This document shows positions 33,862-44,000 of a DNA stretch of 64,000 bases, one piece after another. Position 1 is the stretch's first letter; the number at the start of each line of letters is the position of its first letter. Made by a program: the position numbers and the translations under genes. The DNA comes from Flavobacterium plurextorum (GTDB taxonomy: Bacteria; Bacteroidota; Bacteroidia; Flavobacteriales; Flavobacteriaceae): the NCBI RefSeq assembly GCF_002217395.1, contig NZ_MUHD01000014.1, positions 217,908-281,907 of the forward strand. Reading direction: 5' to 3'. The notes below the pieces were generated by a model, which was not told the origin of the DNA, ran no database searches, and worked only from the letters and a program-made list of their open reading frames with translations.

Positions 33862-34323
33862 ATGGAAAATCTAGACAAAACCGATTTGCTTATCTTAAAG
33901 CACCTTCAGGAAAACTCAAATATCAATACAAAAGACCTTGCAAGTAAATTATTTCTGACTGTGACGCCAGTTTACGAACGTATAAAAAGACTGGAAAGAG
34001 ATGGTTATATTACTAAATATGTAGCCTTGCTTGACAAGAAGAAAATGAATCGCGGAATGACAGTTTTTTGTAATGTTCGACTAAAAGAACACGCAAAAAA
34101 CGTAGGAAGCAATTTTGTAAAAGATATTGTCGCTCTTCCTGAAATTATAGAATGTTATAACATTGCAGGCGATTATGATTTTATGCTAAAAATTCTAGTT
34201 CAAGATATGACTAGTTATCAGGATTTTGTAATGAACAAATTATCAACGATTGAAAACATCGGAAACACAAATAGTATTTTTGTAATGGGAGAAATTAAAC
34301 ATAGTACGGCGTTAGAGTTTTAA
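33862..34323 (+). CDS. Lrp/AsnC family transcriptional regulator
   Basis: 153-residue regulator with an N-terminal helix-turn-helix (about 4-52: LDKTDLLILKHLQEN, DLASKLFLTVTPVYERIKRLERDGYI) and a C-terminal RAM ligand-binding domain (about 65-150, ECYNIAGDYDFMLKILVQDM). It probably responds to an amino acid, possibly methionine given its divergence from metE. Size is normal for the family. A weak repeat follows it. Confidence 0.93.
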   Translation: MENLDKTDLLILKHLQENSNINTKDLASKLFLTVTPVYERIKRLERDGYITKYVALLDKKKMNRGMTVFCNVRLKEHAKNVGSNFVKDIVALPEIIECYNIAGDYDFMLKILVQDMTSYQDFVMNKLSTIENIGNTNSIFVMGEIKHSTALEF

Positions 34324-34330
34324 TAATATT

Positions 34331-34405
34331 TTGCCACGAATTTTACAAATTAACACAAATCATTGAACTTACATTAATTCGTGAAAATTCGCAAAATTCG
34401 TAGCG
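34331..34405. repeat. GCCACGAATT-type degenerate repeat
   Basis: Words such as GCCACGAATTTTACAAATTAACAC and AATTCGTGAAAATTCG, AAAATTCGTAGCG recur within 75 bases. Related in style to the GCCACAGATTAAA repeats at 18691 and 46749. Confidence 0.45.
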
Positions 34406-34471
34406 AGCAAAACATTTAAATCAAATTAATTTGCGACCTATATTTATTCAATTTTATCCTAAAATAAAATG

Positions 34472-34479
34472 TATTTTTG
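34472..34479 (+). promoter_or_regulatory. -7 box of dgt
   Basis: TATTTTTG, perfect TAnnTTTG, 65 bases before the ATG at 34545. The leader contains repeated AATCTAAAATAAA words. Confidence 0.4.
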
Positions 34480-34544
34480 AAATCTTAAATCATCAATTTA
34501 GATCCTCAATCTAAAATAAATAATCTACAATCTAAAATAAAACA

Positions 34545-35891
34545 ATGAACTGGGAACAACTTTTATCATTAAAACGTCAAGGCGATACAAGCAAAAGATT
34601 ACGTGTAGAACAAGATGACACGCGATTAGGTTTTGAGGTCGATTATGACCGAATTATCTTTTCGGCTGCTTTTAGAAGTTTGCAAGATAAAACACAAGTA
34701 ATTCCGCTTTCTAAAACAGATTTCGTACATACAAGACTTACGCATAGTTTAGAAGTTTCTGTTGTTGGACGTTCTTTAGGACGTTTGGTTGGTAAAAAAA
34801 TCATCGAAAAATACCCTTATTTAAAAGAAATTCACGGTTATCATATGAATGATTTTGGGGCAATTGTTGCCGCAGCGTCATTGGCTCATGATATTGGAAA
34901 TCCGCCTTTTGGACATTCGGGTGAAAAAGCAATTGGAGAGTATTTCTCGAGCGGAAAGGGATTAAAATACAAAGATAAACTTACGGCAAAACAATGGCAG
35001 GATTTAATTGATTTTGAAGGAAATGCTAACGGATTTTCAGTGTTAACAGCAAGTCGTCCAGGAATTGAGGGCGGACTTAGAATTTCATACGCTACTTTAG
35101 GTGCTTTTATGAAATATCCTAAAGAAAGTCTTCCGAAGAAGCCAACTACTAATATCGCAGATAAAAAATATGGTTTCTTTCAAACAGATAAGTCTTTCTT
35201 TGAAGAAGTTGCTCATGACATGGGAATGATCGCAAATAAAGAAGATGGCGATATTGGTTTTGAAAGACATCCTTTGGCGTATTTAGTTGAAGCTGCAGAC
35301 GATATTTGCTATACTATTATTGATTTTGAAGACGGAATAAATCTTGGCTTAGTTTCAGAAGATTATGCTCTAGAGTATCTTATAAAATTGGTAAAAGATA
35401 ATATTGGTGTTTCTAAATATAAATTACTGGAAACAAAAGAAGACAGAATTAGTTATTTAAGAGCGTTAGCAATTGGAGCTTTGATTAATGATGCTGTAGA
35501 TGTATTTGTTGAAAATGAAGAAGCTATTCTAGCAGGAAATTTCCCTTTTGCGTTAACAGACAAAAGTAAATACAAAGCACAAATGAATGATATAATCAAG
35601 TTAAGTGTTGATAAAATTTACCAGAGCCGCGAAGTAATCGAGAAAGAAATCGTGGGTTATCAAATCATTCAAACTTTGCTGGATAAATTTATAACTGCTT
35701 TCAATAATAAATATGACAGAACGGCATCAAACTACGATAAATTAATCTTGAAGATGCTGCCAGAAAAACATCATTTAGATAAAGGTAATTTGTACGAACG
35801 TCTGCTTCACATTTGTCATTATGTTTCATTACTAACAGATGGAAATGCCTTAGAATTATATGAAACTATTCAAGGACGTAAGAAGAATTAA
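34545..35891 (+). CDS. dgt: deoxyguanosinetriphosphate triphosphohydrolase
   Basis: HD-domain dGTPase of 448 residues that cleaves dGTP to deoxyguanosine and triphosphate. Metal-binding motifs are H62 and H67 in HTRLTHSLEV and the HD pair H115-D116 in AHDIGNPPFGHSGE, with a third ligand in EAADDICYTIIDFEDG. Length and layout fit the type-2 dNTPases of Bacteroidota. The start ATG is preceded by a TAnnTTTG box. A strong bidirectional terminator separates it from the convergent DUF3078 gene. Confidence 0.92.
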   Translation: MNWEQLLSLKRQGDTSKRLRVEQDDTRLGFEVDYDRIIFSAAFRSLQDKTQVIPLSKTDFVHTRLTHSLEVSVVGRSLGRLVGKKIIEKYPYLKEIHGYHMNDFGAIVAAASLAHDIGNPPFGHSGEKAIGEYFSSGKGLKYKDKLTAKQWQDLIDFEGNANGFSVLTASRPGIEGGLRISYATLGAFMKYPKESLPKKPTTNIADKKYGFFQTDKSFFEEVAHDMGMIANKEDGDIGFERHPLAYLVEAADDICYTIIDFEDGINLGLVSEDYALEYLIKLVKDNIGVSKYKLLETKEDRISYLRALAIGALINDAVDVFVENEEAILAGNFPFALTDKSKYKAQMNDIIKLSVDKIYQSREVIEKEIVGYQIIQTLLDKFITAFNNKYDRTASNYDKLILKMLPEKHHLDKGNLYERLLHICHYVSLLTDGNALELYETIQGRKKN

Positions 35892-35920
35892 ATAGAAGCA
35901 TTTATGCTATTGTCCAAAAT

Positions 35921-35956
35921 AAAACACCCCATAAACATAATTTATGGGGTGTTTTT
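35921..35956. terminator. bidirectional terminator, dgt / DUF3078 gene
   Basis: AAAACACCCCATAAA ... TTTATGGGGTGTTTT, nearly perfect stem with A/T runs on both ends. Confidence 0.93.
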
Positions 35957-35988
35957 TATTTTCTCATGATCGAGAATTAAGTTTTGTA

Positions 35989-36990
35989 TTATTGAAAAGC
36001 ATAAACTAGACCAACTCCTAAAACTTGGCGTAATTGCATTCTAGGTCCGTCGTTTACTTGAGATTTTGCGCCTGTAGTAGGATCAATTACATCTTTTTTG
36101 GTTTTAATATCGTCATCATAAACTAAATGAACACCAATATTTGCTTTGACATAAGCATTTACAACAAGATCTAAACGAGTATCATAATCTATATCGACAT
36201 TCCCAAATCGGTTTAAATAATCGGTGTATAAACTTAATCGGTTTTCGTAGAAGACATTTTTATAGATTTCGTTTTTCATATAGCCAGTAACAAGAATACC
36301 AAATTCGGCTTTTACCTTTTGACCGCTTTCAATCAATATTTTATTATTTGGATCTAGAGGATCAGTGGCGTAAACTGCTTTTTTAACACCAAAAGAACCT
36401 TGATCTGCAAGATATTGATCTAATACCAAAGTGGTTTTTAATGTAATAGGAGAGAAGTAAAAAGTTCTGTTTTTCTTTTTATTCGAGTTTTCAGCTCCAG
36501 CTCCAAGAAATATGTAAGCAGGTGCAAAAGGTTTCGAGATAGCAATGTCACGATTAGGATAGTTATAACCGTCGGTAAATTGCGTATTAAAATTAAACTT
36601 GGCCGAGTAAAACCAATTTGAAACCGTATCTTTTCTAAAACCGTAAGTCGAGTTTAGTTGAAAAGCATCGTCCGTTTTACGCAATTCAGTTCCGTCTTGC
36701 TTGTTTAATCCGTATTTTACAATAAGTTCATTTGCCCATTTGTGATTTCCTTTTTGGTAAATTCTTCCAAATTCTCCTTTAAACAAACCAGAGATAGAAC
36801 TTGTTCCCCCCGCACTCCAATTCACAAATGCAATTTCTGAAATATCAAACCCTACTTGATTTTTTTTGGCCCAATTTGAAGGCAGTTTTGGTGCTTTATT
36901 GGGATCTATTGTTGTTTGTATAAGTTGGGCAGAGTTTTTAGTTGTACACAAAAACAAAAGAATAAAAAGAGTGGAACGTATTAATTTCAT
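35989..36990 (-). CDS. DUF3078 domain outer membrane protein
   Basis: 333-residue protein from the ATG at 36990 (a TTG ten codons upstream is less likely because the signal peptide MKLIRSTLFILLFLCTTKNSAQ starts here). The mature part shows alternating beta-strand pattern and the DUF3078 hallmark GFDISEIAFVNWSAGG. It ends in VYAFQ, with aromatic residues as in outer membrane barrels. Function is unknown. The upstream gene is dxs, whose stop lies 36 bases away; the two are co-directional and may be co-transcribed. Confidence 0.82.
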   Translation of the reverse strand: MKLIRSTLFILLFLCTTKNSAQLIQTTIDPNKAPKLPSNWAKKNQVGFDISEIAFVNWSAGGTSSISGLFKGEFGRIYQKGNHKWANELIVKYGLNKQDGTELRKTDDAFQLNSTYGFRKDTVSNWFYSAKFNFNTQFTDGYNYPNRDIAISKPFAPAYIFLGAGAENSNKKKNRTFYFSPITLKTTLVLDQYLADQGSFGVKKAVYATDPLDPNNKILIESGQKVKAEFGILVTGYMKNEIYKNVFYENRLSLYTDYLNRFGNVDIDYDTRLDLVVNAYVKANIGVHLVYDDDIKTKKDVIDPTTGAKSQVNDGPRMQLRQVLGVGLVYAFQ

Positions 36991-37025
36991 TAGGTTTATT
37001 TTAATATTTTGGTGCCGCAAAATAA

Positions 37026-38813
37026 TTATTTTGGCTCATTAGAAAAAAGATTTATTAAATTTTTAACGTCAATTTTACACAATTGTTGTAACTGGTTTAC
37101 TGTTCCGTGCTCAATAAACTCATCTGGAATTCCTAAAATATTGATGTTGTTTTTAAAATTATTTGTGGCCGCAAACTCTAAAATAGAGCTTCCAAAACCA
37201 CCATTTTTTACCCCGTCTTCTATTGTAATTATGTTGTCAAATGAAGATAATATCGAGTGTAAAGCCTCATTGTCTAAGGGTTTTATAAAGGGAAAATCGT
37301 AATGCGCAATAGTTTCTGAATTTGTACTTTGTTGTAGAGCTTCGATTACATTATTTCCAATCGTTCCAGTCGATAAAACAGCAGTTTTTGTTCCCTGTTT
37401 TAAGCAAATTGCTTTCCCGATTTTAATTTTTTCATAATGTCCGAAATTTTCTACTTCCCAATTTGGCAGCACGCCGCGTCCTCTTGGATATCGAATTGCG
37501 ATTGGATGATTTAGACCTAGTTGAGCAGTATATAAAATGTTTTGCAAAGCAATCTCATTGAGAGGTGCGTAAATAATCATGTTTGGAATAGAACGCAGAT
37601 ACGCTATATCAAAAACACCATGATGTGTTGCGCCATCTTCGCCTACTAAACCTGCTCTGTCCAGACAAAAAATAACAGGTAAATTTTGTAAAGCTACATC
37701 ATGAATAATTTGGTCATAGGCACGCTGTAAAAAAGTCGAATAAATATTGCAATATACAATCATGCCTTGAGTTGCCATTCCGGCTGCAAGCGTTACAGCA
37801 TGCTGTTCGGCAATTCCCACATCAAAAGCACGTTCCGGCAATTCGTCCATCATAAATTTTAATGAACTTCCAGAGGGCATTGCAGGTGTGATTCCGATTA
37901 TTTTTTCATTTTTTCTGGCTAAATCTAAAATGGTTAAGCCAAAAACGTCTTGAAATTTAGGCGGTAAATTTTCTTCAGATTTTAAAATGATTTCTCCTGT
38001 CGAAGCATCAAATTTTCCAGGTGCATGATATTTTACCTGATTTTCTTCAGCTTGCTGTAAACCCTTTCCTTTTGTAGTTACAATGTGAAGAAATTTTGGG
38101 CCCTTTATGTTTTTTAAGCGATTCAATTCTTTGATTAAATTCGGAAGATCGTGACCGTCTATTGGTCCTGAATAATCAAAATTCAAAGATTTGATCATGT
38201 TATTCTTCTTCGGATTTTTTCCTTCTTTTACAGCAGTAAGATATTTTTTAAGAGCACCAACACTTGGATCAATTCCTATTGCATTATCATTTAAAATAAC
38301 CAACAAATTGGCATTAGTAACTCCGGCATGATTTAAACCTTCAAAAGCCATTCCAGATGCAATAGAAGCATCGCCGATAACTGCAATATGCTGTTTATCG
38401 AAATCACCTTTTAATTTTGAAGCAATCGCCATTCCGAGTGCTGCAGAAATTGAAGTTGAAGAATGTCCAACACCAAAAGTATCGTAAACACTTTCGGTTC
38501 GTTTAGGAAAACCTGAAATTCCGTCGATTTGTCTATTAGTATGGAAAATTTCCCTTCTTTCCGTCAGGATTTTATGCCCGTAAGCCTGATGGCCAACATC
38601 CCAAACCAACAAATCATCTGGGGTATTAAAAACATAATGAAGTGCAATCGTAAGTTCAATAACGCCCAAACTAGCTCCCAAATGACCTTCTTTTACAGAA
38701 ACAACCTCAATTATAAATTGACGTAATTCTTGTGCAACTTGTAGAAGTTGTGCCTCAGAAAGTGCGCGTAAATCAGCTGGATTATATATGTTCAAAAGTA
38801 AATCGCTTTTCAT
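37026..38813 (-). CDS. dxs: 1-deoxy-D-xylulose-5-phosphate synthase
   Basis: Thiamine-diphosphate enzyme that makes DXP from pyruvate and glyceraldehyde-3-phosphate, first step of the non-mevalonate isoprenoid pathway. It has 595 residues (E. coli 620). The ThDP-binding motif is GDASIASGMAFEGLNHAG (about 147-164), later YNIYSTFLQRAYDQ and LDRAGLVGEDGATHHG of the central domain, and the transketolase C-terminal domain after about 465. The stretch RYPRGRGV is conserved. The N-terminus LLNIYNPADLRALSEAQL fits the known start. It lies 19 bases behind the TonB-like gene on the same strand. Confidence 0.96.
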   Translation of the reverse strand: MKSDLLLNIYNPADLRALSEAQLLQVAQELRQFIIEVVSVKEGHLGASLGVIELTIALHYVFNTPDDLLVWDVGHQAYGHKILTERREIFHTNRQIDGISGFPKRTESVYDTFGVGHSSTSISAALGMAIASKLKGDFDKQHIAVIGDASIASGMAFEGLNHAGVTNANLLVILNDNAIGIDPSVGALKKYLTAVKEGKNPKKNNMIKSLNFDYSGPIDGHDLPNLIKELNRLKNIKGPKFLHIVTTKGKGLQQAEENQVKYHAPGKFDASTGEIILKSEENLPPKFQDVFGLTILDLARKNEKIIGITPAMPSGSSLKFMMDELPERAFDVGIAEQHAVTLAAGMATQGMIVYCNIYSTFLQRAYDQIIHDVALQNLPVIFCLDRAGLVGEDGATHHGVFDIAYLRSIPNMIIYAPLNEIALQNILYTAQLGLNHPIAIRYPRGRGVLPNWEVENFGHYEKIKIGKAICLKQGTKTAVLSTGTIGNNVIEALQQSTNSETIAHYDFPFIKPLDNEALHSILSSFDNIITIEDGVKNGGFGSSILEFAATNNFKNNINILGIPDEFIEHGTVNQLQQLCKIDVKNLINLFSNEPK

Positions 38814-38832
38814 TGTATGGAAAAAAGCAAAT

Positions 38833-39804
38833 TTACGGTTTTAAATTTAAATCTGTTTGTTCCTTGCTCTCTCCAGTTTTAAAAATTTGCATTGAGGTAA
38901 TTTTTGAAAATTTTCTTTTTCTTTTTTTTGGATTCAAAGTATCAAGCTCAAGTGTGATAGGTAGATTGTAATAAGTTCTAACTTTTCTTCCATTGGTTTC
39001 ACCTGGAGTCCATTTTTTAGATTCTTCTAAAATCCGCATGGCTTCTTCCCCAGTTCCTAAACCGAGGTCTTCAATGATTTTTATTTCATTTAGTTTTCCA
39101 TCTTTTTCAATGACAAAAGACATTTTTATTACTCCGGTAGATTTCTTTAACTTTTTTGGGATTTTATATTCTGATTTAAAAATTTCGTAAAACATATTAA
39201 TTCCTCCTGGGTAGTCAGGCAAAACATCAATTCCCATACCTCCATAAACGCTATAGTCCTCATAAAGACCTGTGGGTATTGGTCCTTCACATTTTGCTTT
39301 TGCGAAAGAGAAGGTTTTTTCTTTTTTAAGCGAAGACCTGCTTTTGCGTTTTGTGGATTTTGTTTCGTTGGCAGTTAAGGATTTATTATTAGCGGCTTCA
39401 TGCTTTTCGCCAGCATTAGTTTTTAGAACTGCAGGATCTTCAATTATTTCAATTTTATCGATCTTTTGTTTGTTTCCATCCTTATCCTGACAGCTGAACA
39501 AAGTAGTTCCCATGGAAATAAACAGAGCAAGTAAAAATATTTTATGGAAATAAGTTTGTGTATAAAAAACGCGACTAGGAATTTGGATTGTAATCGAGTC
39601 TAATTGAGATCTTTTTATTCTTCCACAGATACTTTTGTTTTGATTTTGGGTAAAAAAGTACTGAATTTCTTCGGGCAGCATAGATGTGAAATCAATAACC
39701 GTTTTAGAACAGCTCAAACAAAAACGCCCCTCTTTGTTTGGAATCATTTTGTCCCAGTTTTCTGTACAAGGTTCCGGAATTGTTATTCTGAGTTTTCTTT
39801 CCAT
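38833..39804 (-). CDS. membrane protein with N-terminal CxxC domain and TonB C-terminal domain
   Basis: 323-residue protein with an unusual order. Residues 1-75 form a soluble domain with a CxxC motif in GRFCLSCSKTVIDF (about 27-40). A single membrane segment follows (about 87-105), then a charged linker rich in Lys/Ser/Glu, then a C-terminal TonB_C-like domain (about 195-295) with STGVIKMSFVIEKDGKLNEIKII. This arrangement recurs in Flavobacteriia. It may transmit force or signal to an outer membrane partner; the role is unknown. Next gene downstream is dxs. Confidence 0.7.
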   Translation of the reverse strand: MERKLRITIPEPCTENWDKMIPNKEGRFCLSCSKTVIDFTSMLPEEIQYFFTQNQNKSICGRIKRSQLDSITIQIPSRVFYTQTYFHKIFLLALFISMGTTLFSCQDKDGNKQKIDKIEIIEDPAVLKTNAGEKHEAANNKSLTANETKSTKRKSRSSLKKEKTFSFAKAKCEGPIPTGLYEDYSVYGGMGIDVLPDYPGGINMFYEIFKSEYKIPKKLKKSTGVIKMSFVIEKDGKLNEIKIIEDLGLGTGEEAMRILEESKKWTPGETNGRKVRTYYNLPITLELDTLNPKKRKRKFSKITSMQIFKTGESKEQTDLNLKP

Positions 39805-39852
39805 TTTTGAATTTCAATATTTAAATGTAATAAAAAATAAATAGTAAAACCT

Positions 39853-39860
39853 TATTTTTG
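39853..39860 (+). promoter_or_regulatory. -7 box immediately before tadA
   Basis: TATTTTTG ends only 5 bases before the tadA ATG at 39866. With the usual spacing the transcript would start at or near the A of ATG. Confidence 0.4.
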
Positions 39861-39865
39861 CATCT

Positions 39866-40309
39866 ATGATAAATCCTTTTACCGACGAGTACTTCATGAA
39901 AAAAGCTTTGCAGGAAGCTGAAATGGCTTTTGAAAAAGGCGAAATTCCTGTTGGAGCTGTAATTGTTGTTGCTGATAAAATAATAGCAAGAAGTCATAAT
40001 TTAACAGAATTATTAAATGATGTTACGGCTCATGCCGAAATGCAGTCGATAACCGCTGCTGCTAATTTCTTAGGCGGTAAATACCTAAAAGATTGTACAC
40101 TTTATGTAACGCTGGAACCTTGCCAAATGTGCGCAGGAGCTTTATATTGGAGTCAGATTTCGAAAATTGTTTTTGGAGCTCGTGATGAACAGCGCGGTTT
40201 TATCACTATGGGTACAAAACTACATCCAAAAACTACAGTAGTTTCAGGTATAATGGCAAATGAAGCGGCTGATTTAATGAAACGTTTTTTCTTGGAAAGA
40301 CGTAAGTAG
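39866..40309 (+). CDS. tadA: tRNA-specific adenosine deaminase
   Basis: Zinc deaminase of 147 residues that converts A34 to inosine in tRNA-Arg. The active-site motif is H56-A-E58 (AHAEMQS) with C86 and C89 in EPCQMCAGA. Glu58 is the proton shuttle. Length is usual. It lies directly behind a TAnnTTTG box. The stop touches the stop of the convergent gene at 40310 with no base between. Confidence 0.93.
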   Translation: MINPFTDEYFMKKALQEAEMAFEKGEIPVGAVIVVADKIIARSHNLTELLNDVTAHAEMQSITAAANFLGGKYLKDCTLYVTLEPCQMCAGALYWSQISKIVFGARDEQRGFITMGTKLHPKTTVVSGIMANEAADLMKRFFLERRK

Positions 40310-40843
40310 TTAAAACATATATCCTCCCATGTAAACACAGATAAAGATCATAAAAGAATTAAAGCATACGATATTATAAAATGTGTTTTCAGAAAACCCT
40401 TTTTTCGAAAGCAATATTTTTATACTTATTCCAATTGAAAAAAGCAGGATTAGGCAAGTGTAAAATTGAATTCCATTAATGCTTAAACCGCTGGAAAGTA
40501 GATTTGTATAATTTCTTATCTTGGATTTTACGGTTGTTACGGATTTAAACAATAAAGAAGTTTCAATTGTAACATTATTTTCATCAATATATTCTTTTGC
40601 TGTAGAAAAAGTAAATCCTTTTTGTGTAAAATAATGATAAGAAACTTTTTGTTTAGATTTTCCAGAAGTTCTTATAGTGTAATGCGTAATTACATCATTA
40701 GTTTTTGAAGTGGGCAAAACATAATAATCGGCAAAAGTAATCAAAATAAAAAATGTTATAACACCCATCAGATATATAATTACATTTTTATTTTTGATAA
40801 TAAATTCATTTTCAATAGAATATCTATTTAAATTATCAGGCAT
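40310..40843 (-). CDS. hypothetical integral membrane protein
   Basis: 177 residues with three predicted membrane helices: about 19-42, 120-143 and 155-177. Between the first and second is an extracytoplasmic segment of about 75 residues with DENNVTIETSLLFKSVTTVKSK. I recognise no family. It is convergent with tadA with a zero-base gap. Base composition is more AT-rich than the neighbours. Confidence 0.6.
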   Translation of the reverse strand: MPDNLNRYSIENEFIIKNKNVIIYLMGVITFFILITFADYYVLPTSKTNDVITHYTIRTSGKSKQKVSYHYFTQKGFTFSTAKEYIDENNVTIETSLLFKSVTTVKSKIRNYTNLLSSGLSINGIQFYTCLILLFSIGISIKILLSKKGFSENTFYNIVCFNSFMIFICVYMGGYMF

Positions 40844-41061
40844 TCTTCTTTAAATTTAAAAACATTAATTTAATAATTTAATGATTCGTTTTTGTAAAAC
40901 TTCAACAAAAGTTAAATAATCAATATTAGCGAATTTTCTTCTTAAATAAATTAAAAAATAAATTACTTTTATCCTTATTTAATTTGTAATTTGTTGTTTC
41001 GGTTTTCGTTAACAATTCAAATTAAATTTTTGCTTTATTAATCAATAAACTAAAAGTAAAC

Positions 41062-44000
41062 GTGAAAGTAAAAGGATTAAGTCTCGTGTTTTTTGTGTTT
41101 TTTATTTTTCAATCTTGCGGTAGAAAATCAGCAGCCGATTTCAATTCGGATTTTTCGTTATTTAAAGATTATATAACCAGTTTTACTGGCGGAATTGTTT
41201 CTTCGGATTCTGATATTCGTGTGGTTTTGGCTTTCGATAAAAATGATTGGAAACCCAATCAGGAATTAGATGATGATTTGTTTGATATTTCGCCAAGTGT
41301 TCACGGAAAAGTAGTGGCACTTTCGACCAATACTTTAGCTTTTATTCCAGAGAAAAAATTAAAACCAGGAACAGAATATCAGGTTACTTTAAACTTAGAT
41401 AAACTGACAGCAATTCCGAAAGAGAAAGAGTCAGCGCTTTCTAAATTTAACTTTACAGTTAAAACAATCAAACAGGATTTTACCATAAATACTGGTGATA
41501 TTCAATCGTACAGCAAAGAATATCAGTATTTAAACTGTGTTTTGAAAACAGCAGATAATATTGATCTTGAAACGGCTCAAAAATTGGTTGAAGCCAAACA
41601 TAATGGCAATAATCTTAAAATTAAGTTTGAGAAAACAGCGGGGCCAGCTAAAGAATTTCGTTTTATAATTGACAGTATTCAGCGTCAATCAGAAGCTTCA
41701 AATTTAGAGATTATCTATGATGGAAATGATTTTGATATTGACCAAAAAGGACAAATCGACTTTCCTATTACAAGTATAAATGAGTTTAAAGTTATAAAAG
41801 TTGAAGTTCCAGACGGGAATAATCAATCAGTTTTAATTAATTTTTCTGAACCATTAGAAAAAGGTCAAGATTTTGCCGGATTGGTTTCCATTCAAAATAC
41901 CAATAATCTTAAGTTTTCTACTCAAGGAAATTTATTAAAAGTATATTTTACCAATCAGGCAGTTTCTAAAAAAGAGACTCCTGCACCTGTTGTTGAAGAA
42001 CCAGCGTATGCAACAGTAGATTCTGCTGCAGTTGTGGTAGACTCAGCATCAGTTGCTGTCGATTCTGCCGCTGCAGTGGTTGAAAATGTTGTAGAAGTTG
42101 TGCCGGACGAAGAGCCAGAGCAAGTTATTACAGGTGAACTTCTTTTGGAAGTTTTTGAAGGAATTGAAAGTCAATACGGTAAAAAATTAGAATCAAATTA
42201 TTCTGAGAAAATTTCTTTTGATCAGATAAAACCAAGTGTTCGTTTTGTGAAAAATGGAACTATTCTGCCAAGCTCTAACAATTTAAAACTGAATTTTGAG
42301 GCTGTAAATTTAAGTGCGGTTGACGTAAAAGTGTATAAGATTTACAAAAATAATATACTTCAATTTCTTCAATATAATGAATTAAACGGAGCTCAAAACC
42401 TCAAAAAAGTAGCGCAGCCAATTGCTAAAACAACGCTTAACTTAAGAGAAAGCACACTCGTAAATCTCACAAAATGGAATACGTATGCTTTAGATTTATC
42501 TAAAATTATAAAGCCGGAACCAGGAGCAATTTATAGAGTAGAGTTTGTATATAAAAAGAAATATTCTCTTTATAAATGTGAAACATCTGATGGAAATGAT
42601 AATGAAGCAGAAGAGGATGAAGTAGATGAAAATGACGTAAACTACAGCGGCAATTCGTATGATGATTATTATTATGATGATTATGACTGGAGAGAAAGCC
42701 AAGATCCTTGCTCTGGGTCATATTACTATAATGCAAGAATTGCTACTAATATTTTAGCTTCAGATTTGGGAGTTATCGCGAAAAGAGGCGAAAATAAATC
42801 GTATTTGTTTGCTGTAAATAATATTGTTACAACAGAACCAGTCTCAAATGCGAGAGTTGATTTATATAATTTTCAACAGCAAAAAATTGGTACGCAGGCG
42901 ACAAGCAGTGAAGGAATTGCGTCTTTCCAATTAGATAAATTCGCATATTTCGCTATTGTTACCTTGGGAGATCAATCGACTTATGTAAAGCTTGACGACG
43001 GACTTTCATTATCTGTCAGTAATTTTGATGTAGCTGGAGAGACTTTACAAAAAGGATTGAAAGGATTTATTTATGGAGAAAGAGGCGTTTGGCGTCCAGG
43101 AGATAATTTGTATTTGTCTTTCATTTTAAATGACGCAGCGAATAAACTTCCAAAATCACATCCAATAAAGTTCAGATTGAATGATCCAAATGGTAAAACT
43201 GTTTATCAAACTGTTCAGAAAACAAATGATTTAAATCATTACGCTTTTATAGTACCGACAAATCAAGATGCTCCAACAGGAAATTGGGAAGCAATGGTAA
43301 GCGTTGGAGGTGCTAAATTTTATAAAAGTATTAAGATCGAAACGATAAAACCAAATCGTTTAAAAATTAAAAATACATTTAGCAGCAAAACCCTTTCGGC
43401 GTCTTATCCAAATACAGATAATCTAGAAGTGACTTGGCTTCACGGCGCTATTGCGAAAAACCTAAATGTAGAAATGCAGGCTAAATTTTCACAGCAGACA
43501 ACAACATTTAAAGGATATGAAAAATTTAGTTTTGATGATATTGTTCGTCAGTTCAGTACAGAAGAAATAAATATTTTCTCTGGAAAATTAAATGAAAACG
43601 GAAAGGCTTCTGTAAATATTCAGCCAAAATTACAAGGTCAAGCGCCTGGAATGTTACGCGCTTCATTCATTACAAAAGTGTATGAAGAAGGCGGGGATTT
43701 TAGTACTGATGTTATTTCGACAACTTATTCTCCATATAAAACCTATGTGGGAATAAAATCGCCTGAATTGAACAAATATAATATGCTTGAAACTCGAGCT
43801 AATAATCGTTTTGAAGTAGTTACTGTTGATGAAAATGGAAGACCACGAGCAGTTAGAAATCTTGAAGTAAGAATTTATAAAGTTGACTGGAGATGGTGGT
43901 GGGATTCATCAAGCGATAATTTGTCAAATTATAATTCATCAAACTCGACAACAGCTTATAAATCTACTATAATTGATACCGATTCAAGCGGAAAAGGAAG

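Noticed and set aside
42496..42736. Open frames on the minus strand inside the alpha-2-macroglobulin gene, rich in Ile/His.
   Set aside because: They are reverse readings of the acidic/tyrosine-rich GAT/TAT codon run and have no start context of their own.
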